From an uncultured Lachnospiraceae bacterium (GTDB taxonomy: Bacteria; Bacillota; Clostridia; Lachnospirales; Lachnospiraceae), in NCBI GenBank assembly GCA_900319245.1, contig ONNQ01000016.1, positions 590 to 64,589 of the forward strand: a DNA stretch of 64,000 nucleotides, given 5' to 3'. The translations under genes were made by a program, and so were the position numbers. Shown here piece by piece: positions 1-6,912 of the stretch (within the stretch, counting starts at the first letter, position 1; the number at the start of each line of letters is the position of its first letter). Below the pieces are notes generated by a model. The model had not been told where the DNA came from, did not search any database, and saw only the letters and a list, made by a program, of their open reading frames with translations.

Positions 1-89
1 TTCTTCAATCTCCGGTATGCTGGCCGAAAGTCCTTCACTGCCTGTTTGATGATGGCGTTTGCCAGCGCCTCATAGTTTCCCTCATACAT
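1..89 (-). CDS. partial small phage protein (N-terminal end only)
   Basis: The first 29 codons of a leftward gene run off the window edge. The start ATG directly follows the TGA of the VRR-NUC gene, and a GGGAGGA ribosome binding site lies just upstream, so the two are translationally coupled. The visible N-terminus (MYEGNYEALANAIIKQAVKD) is helical and resembles small uncharacterised proteins found beside VRR-NUC genes in Firmicute prophages. No function can be assigned. Confidence 0.6.
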   Translation of the reverse strand, partial: MYEGNYEALANAIIKQAVKDFRPAYRRLK

Positions 90-371
90 TCAGTCCTCCC
101 TCACTTCTCTCAGGATGCCGGGTATCTGCTCTGGGTCATCCAAGACAAACACCTGAAAGCCCAGATCCCGCAGCTGGCCAAGCCGTTTTACCTGCAGGGG
201 TCCCGGCTCCTTTCCTGGAGCCTTGACCTCAACAAACCCGATGTGCGCATCCGGCAAAAGGACCAGGCGGTCAGGCATTCCGTCAGTGCCTGGCGATACG
301 AGCTTTGGACACATGCCGCCCTCAGCCTTTACTGCCTTCACGAGCTTTTGCTCAGTCTGTTTCTCCCGCAT
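90..371 (-). CDS. VRR-NUC domain nuclease
   Basis: This is a 93-residue stand-alone VRR-NUC protein, a PD-(D/E)XK-fold endonuclease family common in phage replication modules and thought to act on branched DNA or replication intermediates. Visible motifs are an N-terminal helix with E (EKQTEQKLVKAVKAEGG), the GTDGMPDRLVL segment supplying the catalytic Asp, and GFVEVKAPGKEP, the ExK of the active site, followed by the QVKRLGQLRDLGFQVFVLD core. An upstream in-frame extension exists, but the start at 371 has a GGAGG site nine bases away and gives the usual family length. It overlaps the end of the YozE-like gene by 20 bases, which indicates an operon. Confidence 0.9.
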   Translation of the reverse strand: MREKQTEQKLVKAVKAEGGMCPKLVSPGTDGMPDRLVLLPDAHIGFVEVKAPGKEPGPLQVKRLGQLRDLGFQVFVLDDPEQIPGILREVRED

Positions 372-588
372 GTATGTATTCCTCCCAGCACTCTTCAAAG
401 ACCTCGAGGCAAGCATCGCATGCATGACAGCTCTCCAGGTAGTTCCGGATCTCACCGTGTCCGTCACGATCCTTAATACCTACATGGGTCGGGAACTCGG
501 CCTCATCACTTACCATGTCATTTGCAAGGTCAGCTTTGCGGCCTTCTTTATCGTAGTAATTCTGTTTCATGTATTCGTAAAACGTCAT
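352..588 (-). CDS. YozE-like SAM-fold small protein
   Basis: A 78-residue acidic protein beginning MTFYEYMKQNYYDKEGRKADLANDM. This matches the YozE/SAM-like pattern (an aromatic FYEYM helix, then a helix with ADLANDM) of small all-helical proteins in Firmicute chromosomes and mobile elements. It has a Cys pair in ESCHACDACLEVFEECWEEY near the C-terminus. The start at 588 is chosen because GGAGGT lies seven bases upstream; an ATG 18 bases earlier lacks this spacing. It is co-transcribed with the VRR-NUC gene downstream. The biochemical role of the family is unknown. Confidence 0.7.
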   Translation of the reverse strand: MTFYEYMKQNYYDKEGRKADLANDMVSDEAEFPTHVGIKDRDGHGEIRNYLESCHACDACLEVFEECWEEYIHAGETD

Positions 589-910
589 GATTGGTACCTC
601 CATCACTTAATCATTGGGAAGGGTGCACATGGGTGATGGTCTCTACATAACCCCCTATATAAGATTTTTTTATTGATTTTTCCCTATATAGACTCTTATG
701 TACAGAAGGTACACCTATGTACACCACCCTATGAAATGCCTATAAATAAAGGATTTCTGGACCTGGCACAGTGCTGCTCGGTGCAGATCCATTGCTCCGT
801 TTTTAGTTCATTTTTATCCCGGTGCACATAGATGCAGGTCTGTTACAGACGGTTTGCACCCGCACTTTCGTGTCAAGGCCTGCATCTCCATACACCATTT
901 GAGCACCCCG
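589..910. promoter_or_regulatory. gene-free leader region of the YozE/VRR-NUC pair
   Basis: This AT-rich 320-bp stretch separates the primase gene from the YozE-like gene on the minus strand and has no convincing ORF. It contains paired CCCTATATA tracts (about 651 and 685), TGTACA-type repeats around 699-722 (GGTGTAC twice in tandem on the minus strand) and GGTGCACAT at about 634 and 821. These look like operator or promoter repeats for the two small genes to the left, but no canonical -35/-10 pair stands out. Confidence 0.35.
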
Positions 911-3181
911 TCAGCTGTCGAATTCGCTCTTGATGCGAAGCCCCAGGACCAGTACTCCCTTCTTGGTACGGTGCCGTTCAAACTCCCTCTGCGCCAGGGC
1001 GCCATAGAAGTCCGCGGTGCCTCTGGCGTACTCGCCCATGCGAAGGCACCAGGCGCGGTACTCCTGATACAACTCGCCGGACTTCTCCCGATAGCTTGGA
1101 TCGATCTCACAACAGTCCTCCAAGAATTCTCCCATCCAGTCATTCTGCCCGCGGTAAGCATCGATGGCGTCCTGCACCACTTGGGGATTCTTCAAATGAA
1201 AATCCTTGTCAATGATGCGCCGGGCCCCTTCGATAATCCACGAAAGCACAGCCGGACCCGCGTGCTCAAAAAGGAAATCCGCATAGTTTTTCACGTCGCT
1301 CTTTCCCTCAAACACGGCATTAAAGGGAATCACGATGAGCCGCCTCCAAGTGCCCTCATCGGCTGCGCCCACCTTAGGCAGGTGGTTCGTGTACAAGACC
1401 AAAGTGTGTGACGGCGTGAAGGATGCGGGCTTGCAGAACTTCTTCTCACCGTAAATGTCATCGGTGGAAGTGAGCTGTTTGACCACAGAGGTGTTGAGAC
1501 GCATGCCCTCTTCCAGCTCCTTGGCCAGCGCCAGGCGCACGCCCTTAAGTTCCGCCATTTCCGGCTTTACATTCCTTCGGCAGCCGACGGTCAGGGTGTC
1601 CGCTGACACGTTCCCTGCGTATCCGCCGAGGACCTTCGCGATGGTATTCCAGAATGTCGACTTGCCGTTGCGGCCTTCCCCATACGCGATGATCATGGCC
1701 TCCATGTAAACCTTGCCGATGGCAGAAAGACCCACAACCTCCTGCACGTAATCGATCAGCTCCTGGTCGTTCAAGAAGGTCTTATTCAGAGCATCCTGCC
1801 ACAGGGCCTCTCCCTGGTCGCCGGGTTCCACTGCCGTAACCTTCGTACAGTAGTCCTTCCAGTCATGTTCCTGCATGCCTTCCAGTCCATCCACCAGGCG
1901 AACAGATCCCCGAGGCGTATTGAGAAGAAGCGGATCGGCATTGAGCTCCTCCAGCTTCACTCCAACCATGGGCTTAGCTGCTTCCATAGCCGAGCGGATG
2001 TATTTGATGTTCCGACGGCCCATCACGAACTTGTGATAAGCGGCTGCCGCCAGGTATTCCATAAGCAGGCGGAGCTGTTCACCGGTAAGCCCCTCCATAG
2101 CTCTTTTTCCACCGGACAGCGCCTCTTCGCCGGCACCGGAGTTTAGGACCGCCTGCTTTGTGGTGAACATGAGGAGCTCCGCATCAGCAAGCTGCTGATC
2201 CAAAAACTCGATCGTTGCACCGAGCGCCGCCTCCTTCGATTCCTCCCAGTAGGTGCCGTTGTAGCGGAAAAAGTCTGTCGCCGGGTTGAAGCAGATCTCG
2301 TCTCCGTATTCCTTTGACAGGACCTTCGCCTGCCCGATATCAGAGTAGTCCTCGGGCTTTAAACACCCAGCGGGTCCGGCGATCTTGGCGGTATTGTATT
2401 TCTCAGGCGGGACGTACCCTTCCTGTGCCGTGACGACCTTCTCGAACTTCTTTGCGCTGAGCCAGATCTTCCTGAGCTCCTCGCTCGGCAAGGGCGGATC
2501 ACACTTTTTGGCTTCCTCCTGGAAGATCTGATGCGAGATGTCGTTCCAGCCGTATCGCTTGACAACCCGGCCGGCAAACCGGCTCATGGTGGCGTTCCGA
2601 CTCCCTTCCTTAATGGTATAGCTGCCGTAGCTGCCCCGTCCCATCCCTTCGTCGAAGTCATCCTCTTCTATGACTTCATCCAGTTTCTTCTCCCCAGGGA
2701 AGTATTCAACCTGGGGATCGTTTGTCCCATAGAAGAACCTGGCCGCATCCAGTGCTTTGGGATCGACATAGGGAAAGGCAAGGGCCACCTTCTGCTTCAT
2801 GGCCTTGTAGGCATCCGGATCGTTTATCTCGCTAATCTCCAGAAAGGCATGGTACTTGGGCCTTGCGGGCCTGCCGTTTTTCACCTTCATGTGGTTCCTG
2901 CTGTAATGGATCCCGATCGTCACATCCGGGAATGCTGCCCGCAGGTCCTGCGGCGTCACCCAGTCCTCCGGGTTCTCAGAGTGGTCATTATCAAATTCCA
3001 CAGCCAGGCAGTTGCTGCTGATAAAGTTTGCACTGCTGCGGTAGCTGTTCCTATATGCAGCGCAGACATAGTCGCGTGCGACTGCCTGCTTAAGTGATGC
3101 TGCGTCTGTCACTTCGGCCTTGTGCGGGTAGAGGCAGTTGTCTTCCCGTCCAAGACAATTAGCGTAATAAAAAGTAAACAT
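911..3181 (-). CDS. phage/plasmid primase-helicase, P4/D5 type
   Basis: A 756-residue replication protein. The N-terminal third carries primase-like features (AVEFDND around residues 60-66, then HYSRNHMK and RPKYHAFLEI). The C-terminal half is a D5_N plus superfamily 3 helicase: Walker A GEGRNGKST at 501-509, Walker B ALAKELEEG near 551-559, sensor VLYTNHLP near 595-602 and the arginine-finger segment GTWRRLIVIPF near 610. It would unwind the origin and prime element DNA. It is the largest gene of the leftward arm and follows the 296-residue gene after three bases, with its own AAGGAGG site. Identification of the helicase domain is secure. Primase activity is inferred from family architecture. 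Confidence 0.95.
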   Translation of the reverse strand: MFTFYYANCLGREDNCLYPHKAEVTDAASLKQAVARDYVCAAYRNSYRSSANFISSNCLAVEFDNDHSENPEDWVTPQDLRAAFPDVTIGIHYSRNHMKVKNGRPARPKYHAFLEISEINDPDAYKAMKQKVALAFPYVDPKALDAARFFYGTNDPQVEYFPGEKKLDEVIEEDDFDEGMGRGSYGSYTIKEGSRNATMSRFAGRVVKRYGWNDISHQIFQEEAKKCDPPLPSEELRKIWLSAKKFEKVVTAQEGYVPPEKYNTAKIAGPAGCLKPEDYSDIGQAKVLSKEYGDEICFNPATDFFRYNGTYWEESKEAALGATIEFLDQQLADAELLMFTTKQAVLNSGAGEEALSGGKRAMEGLTGEQLRLLMEYLAAAAYHKFVMGRRNIKYIRSAMEAAKPMVGVKLEELNADPLLLNTPRGSVRLVDGLEGMQEHDWKDYCTKVTAVEPGDQGEALWQDALNKTFLNDQELIDYVQEVVGLSAIGKVYMEAMIIAYGEGRNGKSTFWNTIAKVLGGYAGNVSADTLTVGCRRNVKPEMAELKGVRLALAKELEEGMRLNTSVVKQLTSTDDIYGEKKFCKPASFTPSHTLVLYTNHLPKVGAADEGTWRRLIVIPFNAVFEGKSDVKNYADFLFEHAGPAVLSWIIEGARRIIDKDFHLKNPQVVQDAIDAYRGQNDWMGEFLEDCCEIDPSYREKSGELYQEYRAWCLRMGEYARGTADFYGALAQREFERHRTKKGVLVLGLRIKSEFDS

Positions 3182-3184
3182 AGA

Positions 3185-4075
3185 TTATTCCTCCTTTGGG
3201 AGTTGATACTCCTTGGGCACATAGGCAGCAGGGTTGTTACGCTGCTTTCCTTTGCGATAAGGTTTGATCCAGACCTGCTTGCCGGACTTATATGTCCTCA
3301 TGTGACCGGCTACTCCCCAGCATGGGCAGGTGATCTTATGATGGCATTGCGTATCCTGCCGCTTGATTACGTCGTCTGAGACCCTGATCACCTTAATCAT
3401 CTTCGTCTTACGAACCTGCTTGTACCTGCCCTTACGTTTGATGGTCACAGTCTTTTCAACTTCCGCCGTTCCGGTACTGACCAGTACCTCGGGCCGCTTC
3501 ACTGATATCCTCTGTACCGCCATATAAAGCGCTTTGATCGTGCGGGCAAACTCATTAAAGTAATCCATGTCAGATAACATGTGATCTGTCTCCGGATCGT
3601 CGTTATAATAAGAAACCGCCTGGCCGGAGCAGGTCAGCATCTGGCCGGTCTCTATGTCTTTAAGGGTCGTTGCGCAGAGCGTTACAACGCAGTTGCACAT
3701 GGTTCCCCCGTTGTTCACATAGCAGTAGGCATCGATGAACGGGATGATCGAGGTCGCTGCCCCTTCCATAAAAGGAACAATAAAGTCATCATCGTTCATC
3801 AGCGTCCTGCGAAAACAGATGTATGTGTTTTCCTGCTTTCCTTCCTCACCCACAATGACTGTGAACTCCGGGATTGATGGGCGTTTCAGCGTTTCCGAGG
3901 AAAAATACTCTGTCTCGATCACTTCTTCTGCCATTGCGATGACCTGAGGCTCAGTGAGCATTAATCGATCCAGATCAGTCCAGTTCTCTCCGCGTCCTTT
4001 CCACCGTTTCGAATAACGCCTAAGGGCGTCTTCACGAATTCTCATTCCCTGAATCCTAAAAGGGCTGCCTGCCAT
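3185..4075 (-). CDS. phage protein of unknown function with C-terminal Cys/His motif
   Basis: A 296-residue protein of no recognised enzymatic family. The N-terminal two thirds is a mixed domain with several Cys residues (MCNCVVTLCATT, MLTCSG). The C-terminus has a basic stretch and then CHHKITCPCWGVAGHMRTYK followed by GKQVWIKPYRKG. This W-x-V-x-GH-x-R-x-YKSGK-x-V-W motif recurs at the C-terminus of many Firmicute phage proteins and may be a small metal-binding nucleic-acid module. The start has an AAGGAGG site. It lies immediately upstream of the primase in the same operon, so a replication-associated role is inferred only. Confidence 0.75.
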   Translation of the reverse strand: MAGSPFRIQGMRIREDALRRYSKRWKGRGENWTDLDRLMLTEPQVIAMAEEVIETEYFSSETLKRPSIPEFTVIVGEEGKQENTYICFRRTLMNDDDFIVPFMEGAATSIIPFIDAYCYVNNGGTMCNCVVTLCATTLKDIETGQMLTCSGQAVSYYNDDPETDHMLSDMDYFNEFARTIKALYMAVQRISVKRPEVLVSTGTAEVEKTVTIKRKGRYKQVRKTKMIKVIRVSDDVIKRQDTQCHHKITCPCWGVAGHMRTYKSGKQVWIKPYRKGKQRNNPAAYVPKEYQLPKEE

Positions 4076-4094
4076 TTGATATCCTCCTTACCAC

Positions 4095-4121
4095 GGCAGA
4101 CCGGACTCCCTCCGGCCTGCC
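4095..4121 (-). other. intercistronic hairpin
   Basis: On the minus strand an 11-bp stem (GGCAGGCCGGA with TCCGGTCTGCC, one G-U pair) with a five-base loop sits in the 60-bp gap between the 110-residue gene and the 296-residue gene. There is no T-tract, so it is more likely an mRNA processing or stability element than a terminator. Confidence 0.5.
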
Positions 4122-4135
4122 CGTTTCCTTATTCA

Positions 4136-4468
4136 TCAGTCATCCACATCGCAGCGCTGGTCGTTGATGACATCGCGTGCAAAGTCGAGCGCCTTCATGA
4201 CTGCATCCAGTGCTGCATCTCCGCAGCAGGCGATCTCAATCCCGAAGATCTCTCCATCGTCGCTGGTGACCGGCTCGAAATGGAAATCGCCTTCCATACA
4301 CACGAGGGCCAGATATGTTCTGCCTCCGGCCTTTCTACAGGGTGTTCCTTTATACCCGGTTGTGCCTGCTTCGACCATCAGCTCTGTGCTGTGGCCCATG
4401 ACCGACCGCTCGAACGTCTCCACGATCCTGTCGTTTATCCTTTTGTGTTTTTCCTCAACTGCAAACAT
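4136..4468 (-). CDS. small phage protein of unknown function
   Basis: A 110-residue acidic protein (MFAVEEKHKRINDRIVETFE at the N-terminus, DFARDVINDQRCDVDD at the end) with a central beta-rich section and the segment GTPCRKAGGRTYLALVCMEG. It belongs to no family recognisable by eye. It has a strong AAGGAGG site. Its start codon lies inside the 3' end of the 33-codon ORF at 4455-4556 in another frame, which suggests coupled translation. It is near the promoter-proximal end of the leftward replication arm. Confidence 0.7.
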   Translation of the reverse strand: MFAVEEKHKRINDRIVETFERSVMGHSTELMVEAGTTGYKGTPCRKAGGRTYLALVCMEGDFHFEPVTSDDGEIFGIEIACCGDAALDAVMKALDFARDVINDQRCDVDD

Positions 4469-4556
4469 TGATCTCTTCCTCCTTTAAATATCTGAGTGGT
4501 ATTCCTGCTTCTGCTGTGTCACGCCCTGCGGGTGAATCCCTGTTTCTGATTTCCAT
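4455..4556 (-). CDS. 33-residue leader ORF of the leftward arm
   Basis: This very short ORF (MEIRNRDSPAGRDTAEAGIP at the N-terminus, ending in EEEINVCS) starts nine bases after an AAAGGAG site. It is the first ORF downstream of promoter element A and overlaps the start of the next gene by 14 bases in a different frame. The position, the ribosome binding site and the overlap argue for translation. Its role (leader peptide or small effector) is unknown. Confidence 0.5.
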   Translation of the reverse strand: MEIRNRDSPAGRDTAEAGIPLRYLKEEEINVCS

Positions 4557-4587
4557 GGGAAAACATCTCCTTTCATCGTTCTGCTTT

Positions 4588-4616
4588 CCCATGCCTGCTT
4601 AGGCGCGATTTTTATA
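4588..4616 (-). promoter_or_regulatory. 29-bp control element, copy A (drives leftward arm)
   Basis: Read on the minus strand this is TATAAAAAT, six variable bases, then TAAGCAGGCATGGG. It points at the leftward arm; an AAAGGAG site and the 33-residue ORF begin about 20 and 32 bases after the 14-mer. TATAAA is -10-like. No TTGACA-like -35 sits 17 bp upstream, so an activator, an alternative sigma factor or an operator role for the 14-mer is possible. Confidence 0.7.
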
Positions 4617-4655
4617 ACGAAAATCGAAAAATTTGTATCTTTCTTCGAGGGCGGC

Positions 4656-4684
4656 TATAAAAATGTCCCCTAAGCAGGCATGGG
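4656..4684 (+). promoter_or_regulatory. 29-bp control element, copy B
   Basis: This has the same layout (TATAAAAAT, N6 = GTCCCC, TAAGCAGGCATGGG) on the plus strand, exactly 80 bp before copy C. No ORF begins between B and C. A weak GCCG/CGGC hairpin followed by six T's (about 4690-4716) could end a very short RNA started here. Confidence 0.65.
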
Positions 4685-4735
4685 AGTATAGCCGGAGATG
4701 CGACGGCGACTTTTTTAAAAAAGTTGAAGATCCGT

Positions 4736-4764
4736 TATAAAAATCCGGCTTAAGCAGGCATGGG
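4736..4764 (+). promoter_or_regulatory. 29-bp control element, copy C (drives rightward arm)
   Basis: TATAAAAAT, N6 = CCGGCT, TAAGCAGGCATGGG on the plus strand. It precedes the AAAGGAG site and the start of the 112-residue gene by a leader of about 45 nt, mirroring copy A. A 16-bp palindrome, ACTTTTTTAAAAAAGT, lies at 4709-4724 just upstream. Confidence 0.7.
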
Positions 4765-4795
4765 TAGTTGAGAACAAAAGAAAGGAGTTTTTGAG

Positions 4796-5134
4796 ATGAC
4801 AAAAAATGAAAAACAAGTTCTCATTGACGGACTCAGGAAGCTGGCAGCGGACGTGGCGGATCTCGCCTCGACGCTGGAAGGCATTGAGGCCACGTCACAG
4901 AATCAGGATGGTCCCGCTGAGGAATCTGCTCCCGCTGCCGCGGAGGAGACACCCGCCAAGGTGTACACCTACGAGGAAGTCAGGGCGATCCTCGCCGAGA
5001 AGTCCAGGACAGGGTACCGGGCAGAGGTCAAGGCACTCCTCACCGCTCACGGTGTGAAGCAGCTTTCCGATGTGAAGTCCCCGGAAGAGTTCGCCGCTAT
5101 CGTTGCGGAAGCGGAGGTGATCGGAAATGGCTAA
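4796..5134 (+). CDS. phage Rrp5-like/coiled small protein
   Basis: A 112-residue protein, first gene of the rightward arm. The N-terminal helix (KQVLIDGLRKLAADVADLAS) is followed by an Ala/Glu/Pro-rich linker (residues 40-60) and a C-terminal helical unit YTYEEVRAILAEKSRTGYRA with VKALLTAHGVKQLSDV. Proteins of this layout are regularly found directly before DUF2800 in Firmicute prophages and are often labelled rRNA biogenesis protein Rrp5 on weak similarity. The C-terminal unit may bind nucleic acid or a replication partner. It has a strong AAAGGAG site and overlaps the DUF2800 gene by eight bases. Confidence 0.75.
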   Translation: MTKNEKQVLIDGLRKLAADVADLASTLEGIEATSQNQDGPAEESAPAAAEETPAKVYTYEEVRAILAEKSRTGYRAEVKALLTAHGVKQLSDVKSPEEFAAIVAEAEVIGNG

Positions 5135-6263
5135 ACATGCTTACCTCGCTGCCTCCGCCAGTGAAAGGTGGCTCAGGTGCCCTCCCAGCGCAAAGCTCTG
5201 CGCCCAGGAGGAGGACCGCGGATCACCTTACGCGCAGCAAGGTACGGACGCCCACGAGCTCGCGGCCTATCTCACCGAGAGGGCGCTGGGTCGTAACACC
5301 CGCGATCCCACTGAGGATCTGACCTGGTACGACGCGGAGATGCAGGAAGCCGCTGAAGGCTACGCCGCCTTCGTAATGGAGCAGGTCGCTGAAGCCAAAA
5401 CGCTCTGCGCAGACCCGCTGGTCTGTATCGAGCAGACGCTGGATTTCTCCAAGTGGGTCGAGCATGGATTCGGCACCGGCGACTGCGTGATCGTTGCGGA
5501 CGACCTGCTGCACATCATTGATCTGAAATACGGTCTTGGAGTGCTGGTCAGTGCCTCCGGCGAGGACGGGACCGGCAACAGCCAGCTCAAGTGCTATGCG
5601 CTGGGTGCGCTGGATACCTTCGGAGACCTCTACGACATCCGCCGGATCAAGCTCTCGATCTACCAGCCGCGCAGGGACAACGTAGACACGTTTGAACTCA
5701 GCCGTGAGGACCTGCTGGCATGGGCAGAGGGTGTGCTGGCCCCGATCGCCGCGCTGGCCTACGAGGGACTTGGCGAATTCGCTGCCGGTGACCACTGTCA
5801 GTTCTGCAAGGTCAAGGCGACCTGCCGTAAACGGGCGGAGTATAACCTGGATCTGGCAAAGTACGATTTCGAGGAAGGACCGCTGCTGGAGGCAGACGAG
5901 ATCGCTGAGATCCTTCCGCAGATCGACAGCCTCGTATCCTGGGCCGAGGACATCAAGTCCTACGCTCTGGAAAAGGCGCTGTCCGGAGTCCGCTACCCCG
6001 GCTTCAAACTGGTCGAAGGCCGGAGCAACCGCAAGTACACCGATGAGGTGGCAGTCGCCACGGTCGTATCGAACGCCGGATACGATCCGTATGAGAAAAA
6101 GCTACTGGGCATCACAGCGATGCAGAGGCAGCTCGGTAAGAAGAAGTTTGATGAGCTCCTTTCCGGACTCATCGTAAAACCACAAGGTAAACCGGTGTTG
6201 GCTCCCGAGTCGGACAAGCGTCCGGAGTTCAACACCGCAGCAAACGATTTTATGGAGGATTAA
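5127..6263 (+). CDS. DUF2800 family nuclease (PD-(D/E)XK, RecB/Cas4-like)
   Basis: A 378-residue protein with the diagnostic DUF2800 start (AASASERWLRCPPSAKLC and then GTDAHELAAYL). The nuclease core shows GFGTGDCVIVADDLLHIIDL followed by K, supplying the D...DxK catalytic residues, and the NSQLKCYALGAL helix. A Cys group, HCQFCKVKATCRKRAEY around residues 225-245, resembles the metal- or Fe-S-binding Cys set of Cas4/AddB-like exonucleases. It probably resects or recombines element DNA together with the downstream DUF2815 ssDNA-binding protein. The gene is coupled to its neighbours (eight-base overlap before, four-base gap after). Confidence 0.92.
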   Translation: MAKHAYLAASASERWLRCPPSAKLCAQEEDRGSPYAQQGTDAHELAAYLTERALGRNTRDPTEDLTWYDAEMQEAAEGYAAFVMEQVAEAKTLCADPLVCIEQTLDFSKWVEHGFGTGDCVIVADDLLHIIDLKYGLGVLVSASGEDGTGNSQLKCYALGALDTFGDLYDIRRIKLSIYQPRRDNVDTFELSREDLLAWAEGVLAPIAALAYEGLGEFAAGDHCQFCKVKATCRKRAEYNLDLAKYDFEEGPLLEADEIAEILPQIDSLVSWAEDIKSYALEKALSGVRYPGFKLVEGRSNRKYTDEVAVATVVSNAGYDPYEKKLLGITAMQRQLGKKKFDELLSGLIVKPQGKPVLAPESDKRPEFNTAANDFMED

Positions 6264-6267
6264 TAAA

Positions 6268-6846
6268 ATGGCAAAGGGAATGAAGAACCCGACAAAAGTT
6301 GTAACTGGTAGACACACTGTTTTCTCTTATCTGAACGTCAATGAGCCCAAGACCCCCATGGGCGGCGGAACCCCGAAGTACAGCGTCTCGCTGATCATTC
6401 CGAAATCCGACACGGTGACCATCGCCAAGATCCGCGCCGCGATCCAGGCGGCCTACGATGAAGGCCAGTCTAAGCTCAAGGGCAACAGCAAGTATATACC
6501 CGCACTGGAAGATCTGAAGACCCCGCTGCGTGACGGCGACAAGGAGCGCAAAGGCGACGAGGCTTACAAGAATGCCTACTTCGTGAACGCGAACTCCACC
6601 ACCAAGCCGGGTGTGGTCGACGCAGACTGCCAGCCGATCCTTGATACCTCGGAACTCTACTCCGGGATCATCGGCAGGGCAAGCGTGAACTTTTACGCTT
6701 TCAACAGCAACGGCAACAAGGGGATCGCATGCGGACTCAACAACCTGCAGAAGCTCTCTGACGGCACACCGCTCGGTGGCCACAGCCGTGCTGAGGATGA
6801 CTTCGCTGATCTGGATGATGAGGATGACGAGGACTTCCTGTCCTAA
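6268..6846 (+). CDS. DUF2815 family ssDNA-binding protein
   Basis: A 192-residue protein of the DUF2815 family, which resembles T7 gp2.5-like single-stranded DNA-binding proteins. The N-terminus MAKGMKNPTKVVTG leads into an OB-fold-like region (TVFSYLNVNEPK, PKYSVSLIIPKSD), and the GRASVNFYAFN segment closes the fold. The last 20 residues are almost entirely acidic (DFADLDDEDDEDFLS), the hallmark tail by which such proteins contact polymerase and helicase partners. It lies between the DUF2800 nuclease and the polymerase, and a terminator-like hairpin follows directly. Confidence 0.92.
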   Translation: MAKGMKNPTKVVTGRHTVFSYLNVNEPKTPMGGGTPKYSVSLIIPKSDTVTIAKIRAAIQAAYDEGQSKLKGNSKYIPALEDLKTPLRDGDKERKGDEAYKNAYFVNANSTTKPGVVDADCQPILDTSELYSGIIGRASVNFYAFNSNGNKGIACGLNNLQKLSDGTPLGGHSRAEDDFADLDDEDDEDFLS

Positions 6847-6865
6847 TCACCCACTCTTTTATCAT

Positions 6866-6898
6866 GGCGGCAGGGCTCATTGCCTTGTCGCCTTTTTT
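6866..6898 (+). terminator. terminator or attenuator between ssb-like gene and polymerase gene
   Basis: An 11-bp stem (GGCGGCAGGGC with GCCTTGTCGCC, two G-U pairs), a five-base loop and six T's lie in the 66-bp gap inside the operon. The polymerase start is only 15 bases beyond, so it probably lowers polymerase expression rather than ending the operon. Confidence 0.75.
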
Positions 6899-6912
6899 GA
6901 AAGGAAAGCAAT

